Of a stretch of DNA of 11,865 nt, positions 7,317-11,865 are shown piece after piece. A program made the position numbers and the translations under genes. Position 1 is the first letter of the stretch; every line of letters starts with the position of its first letter. The DNA comes from Dehalococcoidia bacterium. GTDB lineage: Bacteria > Chloroflexota > Dehalococcoidia > Dehalococcoidales > UBA5760. The notes under the pieces are model-generated. The model was not told the DNA's origin, ran no database searches, and saw nothing but the letters and a program-made list of their open reading frames with translations. Where the stretch lies: assembly GCA_011176655.1 (NCBI GenBank), contig DUEB01000024.1, positions 1-11,865 of the forward strand, given 5' to 3'.

Positions 7317-8009
7317 ATGGACTTTAATCAACTCTCCTGGGGAGCCGTCTGCTTCTACTACCGGGCGCTCGGCGACCACAGATATAGCAAGATTATGCGG
7401 GATACCCAGTTCCTCTCTCGACTCAGGCGGGAACCGTTCAATATCGGTGCCGCCGAGTTCGAGGAGAAGGTGCTCTTAGACCACATCAATATCGAAAACT
7501 ACGACCTGCTTATCGGGCACGGCCTGGCCAGGAACGTTCTGGACACCATAATTAAGCTTATGCCCGAGACCTCACCCCTTGAGAATGCCACCCTGCTGGA
7601 TTGTGACCTCTCCGACCGCGCCATAACCGACAAGATAAACACGATATACACCAGCGTCTACTCGATTAATGGCCTGTGGCTGACCGGAGTATCAAAAATC
7701 GTGCATCTCCTCAATGACAAGCTATTTCCCTTACTGAACCTGAACATATCAAAGCACTTCGGGCTCCTTGAAGGCGATACCAACCTGATTCATTGGGTGA
7801 GAATCACGCAGGAAAACGCCCGAGAAGCTACTGCGGACTTCCAGAAACAGGGACTGCCGGGCACGCCAGAAAGTTTCCTTTCCCAGAAGCTGGGTTATAC
7901 CAGTAGTGGCTATGAGAAATCTCTGGTTAAATTCCTCGACGAGTTCTTCTGGTTACGTTTCGGGGACAATCTACCAGTCCCACCCCAATGGGTACCCCAA
8001 GCCGATTAA
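7317..8009 (+). CDS. Unrecognised 230-residue protein
   Basis: I do not recognise this protein with confidence. It is soluble-looking, with no signal peptide or membrane helices. Residues about 117-145 (INGLWLTGVSKIVHLLNDKLFPL) resemble the GVSKILHFLNPDLFPI block seen in several uncharacterised families, including DUF6308-like proteins. There a helix-hairpin-like segment precedes an acidic residue, but here the usual Asp after FPI is not obvious. The C-terminus has a conserved-looking GYEKSLVKFLDEFFWLRFGD segment (about 199-218). The ATG is preceded by AAGGAGG with an 11-base gap, slightly long, and the gene has its own promoter. Base composition is closer to the surrounding chromosome than that of the HEPN-like gene next door. 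No clear terminator follows. The gene is likely real because of its promoter, ribosome site and codon pattern. Confidence 0.7.
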   Translation: MDFNQLSWGAVCFYYRALGDHRYSKIMRDTQFLSRLRREPFNIGAAEFEEKVLLDHINIENYDLLIGHGLARNVLDTIIKLMPETSPLENATLLDCDLSDRAITDKINTIYTSVYSINGLWLTGVSKIVHLLNDKLFPLLNLNISKHFGLLEGDTNLIHWVRITQENAREATADFQKQGLPGTPESFLSQKLGYTSSGYEKSLVKFLDEFFWLRFGDNLPVPPQWVPQAD

Positions 8010-8136
8010 GGAAGCCCAGAAGCGGCGTCCAATCCGGCCGGCACCGAGACGGCTGCCAGCGCCAGCTCTCACCGGGCTCAACCCGCAGCACTATGGCAAC
8101 CGTCACCGCCGACCTTCTTGAGCTCCCTCTCGTTTC
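8010..8136. other. GC-rich spacer between the unknown gene and the oxidoreductase promoter
   Basis: About 127 bases without a convincing gene. Short readings cross it but lack ribosome sites and show no family resemblance. I looked for a molybdenum or tungsten cofactor riboswitch because of the downstream oxidoreductase and could not recognise one. It also lies upstream of the predicted promoter, so it would not be in that leader. No T-tract terminator is visible. Confidence 0.4.
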
Positions 8137-8168
8137 TTGACAAGAACCGAGAAGCTATGCCATATTAT
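8137..8168 (+). promoter_or_regulatory. Promoter of the aldehyde ferredoxin oxidoreductase gene
   Basis: A perfect TTGACA at 8137-8142. The -10 is either CATATT (18-base spacer, 4 of 6) or TATTAT (20-base spacer, 5 of 6). The leader to the ATG would be about 115-120 bases, long enough for regulation. It contains a perfect 7-bp hairpin, CATACTC/GAGTATG with a 5-base loop (8241-8259), about 20 bases before the ribosome-binding site. Confidence 0.6.
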
Positions 8169-8176
8169 TGTGGCAT
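8157..8176. promoter_or_regulatory. Inverted repeat overlapping the oxidoreductase -10 region, candidate operator
   Basis: ATGCCA and TGGCAT are perfect 6-bp arms separated by 8 bases (TATTATTG), covering 20 bp centred on the -10. The size and position fit a dimeric repressor site. It could also form a short RNA hairpin, but most of it should lie upstream of the transcription start. Confidence 0.5.
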
Positions 8177-8292
8177 CAGGTGGTTCACAGCCGAGCACTG
8201 CTGCTGTGCAAGCCGGTCACTAATCCGGAACGGGTATCTTCATACTCTAGCTGAGTATGTCCTAGTCAGAAAACTTATAAGGAGGTTACTTC

Positions 8293-10161
8293 ATGACTAA
8301 CGGCTACAATGGGAAGGTTTTGTTTGTCGACCTGACTACAGGCTCCACCGAGGAAGAGGGTCTGCCCGAGAAGGTCTACCGCGATTTTATCGGCGGCCAG
8401 GGGCTAGGGGCGAGAATTCTCTATGAGCGCCTGAAGCCTAAGGTTGACCCGCTCGGTCCCGACAATATGTTAGGCTTCCTAGTCGGCCCCCTGACCGGCA
8501 CCGGCATCCACGGCGCCCGGTTTCAAACCGTCGCCAAATCCCCGGTAACCGGCGGCTGGGGTGATGCCAATTCCGGTGGCTCACTTGCCCCGGTACTGAA
8601 GGCAACCGGTTATGACGGCGTCTTCTTTAGCGGCATCTCCCCCAAACCGGTCTATGTCTTCTTGGATGACGGCAAGGTCGAAATCAAAGACGCTTCCCAC
8701 CTCTGGGGCAAAGACACCGCTGAGACCGAAGAAGCCATCCGCAAGGAACTGGGTGACGAAAAGGTCAAGATTGCCTGTATTGGCCCGGCAGGAGAGGCAA
8801 AATCGCTGATGGCCTGCATCAGGCACGAAGGGTCAGCAGCCGGTCGCTCCGGAATAGGCGCCGTGATGGGCTCCAAGAAGCTGAAGGCATTTGCGGTCAG
8901 GGGAACCAAGAAGGTATCCCTGGCCGACCCGGAAGGCTTCGCCGCCCTGCGCAAGGAGTACCTGAAGAGTGTCAAGGATACCGAACATCCATGGGTCGGC
9001 ATGTTCAAGCAATGGGGTACCTGTTCATTTCTTTCTCCGTTAATCGAGTGCGCCGATTCACCAATCAAGAACTGGACCTTCTATGGTGCCGAAAAATTCC
9101 CCAATCACGGCCAGCTAAATGGTGACTCAATTACCAAATACCAGTACAAAAAGCATGCCTGTACCGGCTGCCCGCTGGGCTGTAAGGGCTGGACCAGAAT
9201 CGACACCAAATACGGTCTAGTCGAAGGCAGCAAAATTGAATATGAGACCCTGTCTCTTATGGGTCCCAACTGCATGATTAGCGACCTGGGTACTATATGC
9301 AAAGCCAACGACATATGCAATCGTCTGGGACTCGATACCATTGGCACCGGCTCCTCTATCGCCTTCGCCATGGAGTGCTACGAGCGCGGTGTCATAACCA
9401 AAGAAGATACCGGTGGTATTGAGCTTACCTGGGGCAATGGCGATGCCCTGGTAGCCATGGCTGAGAAGATTGGTCGGCGGCAGGGGTTTGGCGCTGTGCT
9501 CGCCGACGGCACCAAGCGAGCTGCGGAGCGCATCGGCAAGGGCTCCGAGGCATGGGCCATGCAAATCGGGGGCCAGGATTTGCCAGCCCACGACCCCAGA
9601 ACCAGCACCGGCTACGGCTGGGGCTACCAGGTTGATGCCACCCCCGCCCGGCATACCGCCACACAGAGTATGGACGGCTGGGGCAAAGGAGCGCCGACCG
9701 CACCTAAAGGCCTAGACCTTTTGCTAGCGAAAACGGACCCCACCGACATACCGGCTAATGCCCCAGAATGGGCAAAATTTACCGGACTTGATAGACTCTG
9801 GACTTCGGCCGGGCTCTGTATTTTTGGGTTCTATCCGGAGACTATGCCTCTGGCTGAGGCCATCTCGGCAGCAACCGGCTGGGACTTTACCCTGGAAGAG
9901 GGGATAAAGGCAGGGCAACGCATTCAGACCCTGCGCCAGGCCTTTAACATCCGTGAGGGAGTAAATACCGGTGACTGGAAACTACCCGAAAGGCTGACAG
10001 GCCCCCAAGACCACGGACCAAACGAGGGCAAGGTGATAGACGTTAAAGCCATGAAAAATAAGGGCTACGAGGCACTCGGTTGGGACTCCAAGACCGGCCG
10101 GCCGCTGGACTCAACCCTGGAGAAGCTGGGATTAAAAGAGCTGGTAGGCACGCTTCCCTAA
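8293..10161 (+). CDS. Aldehyde ferredoxin oxidoreductase (tungsten-pterin, 4Fe-4S)
   Basis: A 622-residue member of the AOR family, cytoplasmic enzymes that oxidise aldehydes to carboxylates (or reduce acids) with a tungsten bis-pterin and one 4Fe-4S cluster, using ferredoxin. The N-terminal domain (1-205) has the expected YNGKVLFVDLTTG, FIGGQGLGARIL and GAVMGSKKLKA blocks. The cluster ligands are C290, C293 and C297 (CTGCPLGC) and C509 (GLC). EYET (316-319) and the DPRTSTGYGWGY region form the active-site side. The two pterin-binding DxxGL(D/C) motifs appear as NRLGLD (343-348) and TSAGLC (504-509), so the first Asp of each is replaced; the subfamily and substrate are therefore unclear. The C-terminus (NIREGVNTGDWKLPERLTG, then YEALGWD) is complete. 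The start has AAGGAGGT seven bases upstream. No ferredoxin or cofactor gene is adjacent. The gene ends in its own terminator. Confidence 0.93.
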   Translation: MTNGYNGKVLFVDLTTGSTEEEGLPEKVYRDFIGGQGLGARILYERLKPKVDPLGPDNMLGFLVGPLTGTGIHGARFQTVAKSPVTGGWGDANSGGSLAPVLKATGYDGVFFSGISPKPVYVFLDDGKVEIKDASHLWGKDTAETEEAIRKELGDEKVKIACIGPAGEAKSLMACIRHEGSAAGRSGIGAVMGSKKLKAFAVRGTKKVSLADPEGFAALRKEYLKSVKDTEHPWVGMFKQWGTCSFLSPLIECADSPIKNWTFYGAEKFPNHGQLNGDSITKYQYKKHACTGCPLGCKGWTRIDTKYGLVEGSKIEYETLSLMGPNCMISDLGTICKANDICNRLGLDTIGTGSSIAFAMECYERGVITKEDTGGIELTWGNGDALVAMAEKIGRRQGFGAVLADGTKRAAERIGKGSEAWAMQIGGQDLPAHDPRTSTGYGWGYQVDATPARHTATQSMDGWGKGAPTAPKGLDLLLAKTDPTDIPANAPEWAKFTGLDRLWTSAGLCIFGFYPETMPLAEAISAATGWDFTLEEGIKAGQRIQTLRQAFNIREGVNTGDWKLPERLTGPQDHGPNEGKVIDVKAMKNKGYEALGWDSKTGRPLDSTLEKLGLKELVGTLP

Positions 10162-10183
10162 GGCACAATCCTTAAGAGATAAG

Positions 10184-10228
10184 ATATCGCTCCTTCGGTG
10201 AATGCTGGCTGAAGGAGCGATATGCTTT
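10184..10228 (+). terminator. Intrinsic terminator after the oxidoreductase gene
   Basis: ATATCGCTCCTTC and GAAGGAGCGATAT form a perfect 13-bp stem with a 14-base loop, followed by GCTTTT. It lies 23 bases after the stop codon. Read on the minus strand, the same stem is followed by CTTATCTCTTAAGG, a weak pyrimidine tail, so it may also end the convergent regulator transcript. Confidence 0.85.
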
Positions 10229-10271
10229 TCGCCGGGATACCCCCCTCCCCACCACCTGAATCCCACTAACT

Positions 10272-10466
10272 TTAATCATCAAAGATGAATAGCTCATCTA
10301 TGGCGGCATGTAGAGCCTTAGCCACATTGTGAGCCAGTCTCAGGGAAGGGTTATACTTGCCCTGCTCCAAAAAGAGAATAGTCTCCCGCCTGACCCCGAC
10401 CAGTTCGGCCAGTTTCTCCTGTGTCAGATTATATTTAGCACGATACTCTCTTATTCTTGTCTTCAT
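10272..10466 (-). CDS. Small XRE/Cro-type HTH regulator (YozG-like)
   Basis: A 64-residue protein made almost entirely of one Cro/C1-type helix-turn-helix. [12 protein letters not shown] is helices 1-2, and [17 protein letters not shown] covers the recognition helix and turn (about residues 14-42). [16 protein letters not shown] then completes the fold. The minimal size and the ending ELFIFDD are typical of the short regulators often paired with multi-helix membrane proteins. The ATG overlaps the stop of the upstream membrane-protein gene as ATGA, indicating translational coupling. It probably represses its own operon through the tandem GTTA-N8-TAAC operator at 11126-11165; that link is inference from position and symmetry. 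Such regulators can respond to a signal or to the partner membrane protein, but nothing here identifies the signal. Confidence 0.9.
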   Translation of the reverse strand: MKTRIREYRAKYNLTQEKLAELVGVRRETILFLEQGKYNPSLRLAHNVAKALHAAIDELFIFDD

Positions 10467-11113
10467 GCCTGAATTCGCTCGTCGTCCGGTTGGTCGATCT
10501 CCGGTAGCTGCTTGCGGGACAGCCCCTTGATGAAGAATACCAGGCTGCCGACCAGACCCACCCCCATGGCCGCCGGGGCCAGTAAAACCCCGATGAGGAA
10601 GAAGACTGGCTCCTCTGCTACCCCGAGCCGGCCGATAACGTTATGCAGGAAGATGCTGGTGATGCCGGAGCCGAAGGCGATGCCCAAGATGCGGAGAAAG
10701 GTCCAGAACCGCCCCACCTCCGGTGGGCGGAGCTTCGGCTCGGCGCGGTCGTAGAAGATATAGCCGAGCAGGTAGACCAGACCGCTGGAGATGAGCAGCC
10801 AGCTGAGGACCTGGAGCGGCTCGTAATCGACGACATAATCAACGTTTATGGCATAGGCCAGCGTCAGGAAGACAATGGCCACACTCATGTAGACGAAACT
10901 GTTGCGGGCCGCCTTCTTGACGTTCTCCTGGAACCGCTCATCGAAGGGCGGCAGCCGGCGGTAGCGGGCCAGGTGCCAGATTTCGCGGCGGAAAACGAGC
11001 AGCACCTCCACCCCCAGGGCAATGGCAACGTAGTACTCCCGGGTCGAGATCAGAGCTACCATCAGTATCACGGCGATGATGACAGCGGCGAGCAGCGCTT
11101 TTCTCATTTTCAT
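10463..11113 (-). CDS. Six-helix membrane protein of unknown function paired with an XRE regulator
   Basis: A 216-residue integral membrane protein. Hydrophobic segments lie near 5-24, 27-42, 73-93, 100-118, 138-160 and 170-196, so about six transmembrane helices. A basic loop at 43-70 ([21 protein letters not shown]) is probably cytoplasmic, and the C-terminal tail is polar ([14 protein letters not shown]). I do not recognise the family firmly. The arrangement, a membrane protein followed by a small HTH with overlapping ATGA, matches DUF2178-like and similar membrane/HTH pairs in archaea and bacteria. The start ATG has AGGGGG six bases upstream; a second in-frame ATG two codons later is possible. 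Expression should come from the strong minus-strand promoter with a perfect TTGACA. No catalytic or transport motif is visible. Confidence 0.8.
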   Translation of the reverse strand: MKMRKALLAAVIIAVILMVALISTREYYVAIALGVEVLLVFRREIWHLARYRRLPPFDERFQENVKKAARNSFVYMSVAIVFLTLAYAINVDYVVDYEPLQVLSWLLISSGLVYLLGYIFYDRAEPKLRPPEVGRFWTFLRILGIAFGSGITSIFLHNVIGRLGVAEEPVFFLIGVLLAPAAMGVGLVGSLVFFIKGLSRKQLPEIDQPDDERIQA

Positions 11114-11125
11114 CGGCGGCCCCCT

Positions 11126-11165
11126 GTATGTTATTTATTTCTAACGTTATATATATCTAACATAC
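11126..11165. promoter_or_regulatory. Tandem 16-bp operator with overall dyad symmetry
   Basis: Read on the minus strand, two adjacent 16-bp units, GTTAGATATATATAAC and GTTAGAAATAAATAAC, are identical at 14 of 16 positions. Each has GTTA-N8-TAAC symmetry. Outer arms GTATGTTA and TAACATAC, and the central palindrome TAACGTTA, share the centre 11145/11146. The first unit overlaps the -10 hexamer and the second covers the likely start of transcription. This layout fits two repressor dimers, probably of the XRE protein encoded by the same operon. Confidence 0.7.
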
Positions 11166-11187
11166 ACCATAAATAGTATTTTGTCAA
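11159..11187 (-). promoter_or_regulatory. Promoter of the membrane protein/XRE operon
   Basis: On the minus strand TTGACA (6 of 6), a 17-base spacer and TATGTT (4 of 6). The predicted start is near 11152, about 40 bases before the ATG. The -10 lies inside the tandem operator. Confidence 0.7.
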
Positions 11188-11240
11188 TACCCCGGAGAGG
11201 GATTCATGCCCGTTATCACCGCCCATGAGACAGGCGGAAC

Positions 11241-11270
11241 TTGATTACACCGGAAAAGATGGCTTAAGAT
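11241..11270 (+). promoter_or_regulatory. Weak candidate promoter for the EthD-like gene
   Basis: TTGATT (4 of 6), an 18-base spacer and TAAGAT (4 of 6) lie about 35-65 bases before the ATG. It is divergent from the membrane protein/XRE promoter, so the operator at 11126-11165 could in principle affect both. Confidence 0.35.
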
Positions 11271-11306
11271 AGCTCAAGACCAGTTTAATGTGAAGGAGGC
11301 AGCAAC

Positions 11307-11633
11307 ATGGCAAAGTGGCTTCTTCTGGTTCATACCGAGTGTACTGACCCCGCACGCGAAGCGGAGTTTAACCAATGGTACGATAAGACGCACCTGCCCG
11401 ATGTGCTTGAGACCCCCGGTTTCGTTCGTGCCATTCGCTATGTAAATACCGACCCCGAGGCCGTCCCGGGCAAATTCCTGGCCGCCTATGAAATAGAGAC
11501 TGAGGACATCGAGCGAACAATGGCCACGCTACGGGAGAGGCTGGCTAAACTGAAGGAAGCGGGCCGCTACAGCGACCTGCTGGTCAGGGTGTCATGGGCC
11601 GTCTACCGTGAGATAAGCTCGCTAACTGGATGA
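11307..11633 (+). CDS. EthD/Dabb-like dimeric alpha-beta barrel protein
   Basis: A 108-residue protein with the pattern of a ferredoxin-like alpha-beta barrel. It opens with a strand (KWLLLVHTEC), followed by EAEFNQWYDKTHLPDVLETPGF (18-39), in which the WYDxTHLPDV signature is characteristic of EthD-like and related small enzymes. Later come FLAAYEIETEDI, a helix (about 67-88) and a final strand (LLVRVSWAVYRE). Members usually work as dimers; some act in ring degradation, but most are of unknown role, and I cannot assign a substrate. The start has AAGGAGG seven bases upstream. It is probably monocistronic. Only 15 bases separate its stop from that of the convergent gene at the right edge, with just a 5-bp hairpin (ATCAG/CTGAT) nearby. 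Confidence 0.75.
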   Translation: MAKWLLLVHTECTDPAREAEFNQWYDKTHLPDVLETPGFVRAIRYVNTDPEAVPGKFLAAYEIETEDIERTMATLRERLAKLKEAGRYSDLLVRVSWAVYREISSLTG

Positions 11634-11648
11634 GGCGGTAGCCTGAAA

Positions 11649-11865
11649 TCAGTGGCTGATACTGCTCAGGATGGCTCGGGCCCGGTGGCGAGCCGCCTTT
11701 TCCAGCTCTGAATCCGCTAGCGATGGCCGGCGAAGAAATTCCCGGAGCTCCCTTGCCAGCTCTCTATTCTTAAGCCGGGCGTCCTCTTCATGCAACGCCT
11801 TATAGCCCTGGAGCTTACGCGGGCCTTCAGTGCCCCCCTCCGAGAAATACCAGTCCTTAAAGCCC
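11649..11865 (-). CDS. C-terminal fragment of an unidentified minus-strand gene, 5' truncated by the window
   Basis: An open minus-strand frame enters from the right edge and ends at a TGA at 11651-11649, giving the last 71 residues of a protein. It starts GFKDWYFSEGGTEGPRKL and continues GYKALHEEDARLKNRELARE. It then reads LREFLRRPSLADSELEKAAR and ends HRARAILSSISH. The sequence is strongly charged and helical, likely a coiled or helical-bundle tail. I do not recognise the family. The uninterrupted frame, the protein-like composition and the otherwise empty region support a real gene. It converges on the EthD-like gene. Confidence 0.7.
   Translation of the reverse strand, partial: GFKDWYFSEGGTEGPRKLQGYKALHEEDARLKNRELARELREFLRRPSLADSELEKAARHRARAILSSISH

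Noticed and set aside
6481..8009. The HEPN-like and unknown genes as a HEPN/MNT toxin-antitoxin pair.
   Set aside because: The second protein shows no nucleotidyltransferase GSxxxG...DxD motif, each gene has its own promoter, and toxin-antitoxin pairs are usually tightly coupled.
8118..8300. A 60-codon plus-strand reading starting at TTG and overlapping the oxidoreductase start.
   Set aside because: It spans the TTGACA promoter and the inverted repeat, has no ribosome site, and its product is rich in Cys and Arg with no family resemblance.
10643..11176. A 177-codon plus-strand reading opposite the membrane-protein gene.
   Set aside because: It is antisense to a clear membrane protein with promoter and ribosome site. 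Its product is a low-complexity mix of Glu, Asp and Gln typical of a mirrored hydrophobic gene.

Overview
The window looks like bacterial chromosome, most likely Chloroflexota of the Dehalococcoidia type. I infer this from the gene company: a GreA with an extra N-terminal segment, a DUF5679 zinc ribbon, a DUF169 protein, a tungsten-type aldehyde ferredoxin oxidoreductase and an EthD-like small protein, on GC-rich DNA. This placement is inference, not a search result. I see no rRNA, tRNA, CRISPR array, transposase or attachment site.

Layout. The left edge (2-616, +) holds the 3' part of a GreA-family gene. It converges on a minus-strand group read right to left: a 46-residue zinc-ribbon protein (2726-2586), a TatD-family nuclease (2340-1531) and a DUF169 protein (1435-692). 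Two terminator-like hairpins separate the zinc ribbon from tatD. Divergent from this group is mfd (2976-6437, +), full length, with a recognisable extended -10 promoter and a strong stem-loop at the predicted 5' end of its mRNA. After mfd come two accessory genes. One is an AT-richer HEPN-like protein (6481-7182), whose promoter overlaps the mfd stop codon. The other is an unrecognised protein with its own promoter (7317-8009). A 283-base gap carries a promoter with an overlapping inverted repeat and leads into the aldehyde ferredoxin oxidoreductase gene (8293-10161), which ends in a clear intrinsic terminator. A minus-strand pair follows, a six-helix membrane protein and a small XRE-type regulator, overlapping by ATGA (11113-10272). 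Its promoter contains a symmetrical tandem 16-bp operator. Divergent from it is a small EthD-like protein (11307-11633, +). At the right edge is the C-terminal end of a minus-strand gene (11865-11649).

How the genes relate. GreA and Mfd both act on stalled RNA polymerase, but they are separate transcription units here. The oxidoreductase is a lone metabolic gene with no ferredoxin or cofactor genes beside it. The membrane protein/XRE pair looks like a self-contained autoregulated unit. The most interesting items are the operator at 11126-11165, the orphan HEPN-like gene, the apparent CTG start of tatD, and the GreA N-terminal segment that resembles an integrase core-binding domain. I found no convincing evidence of a complete undescribed multi-gene system.
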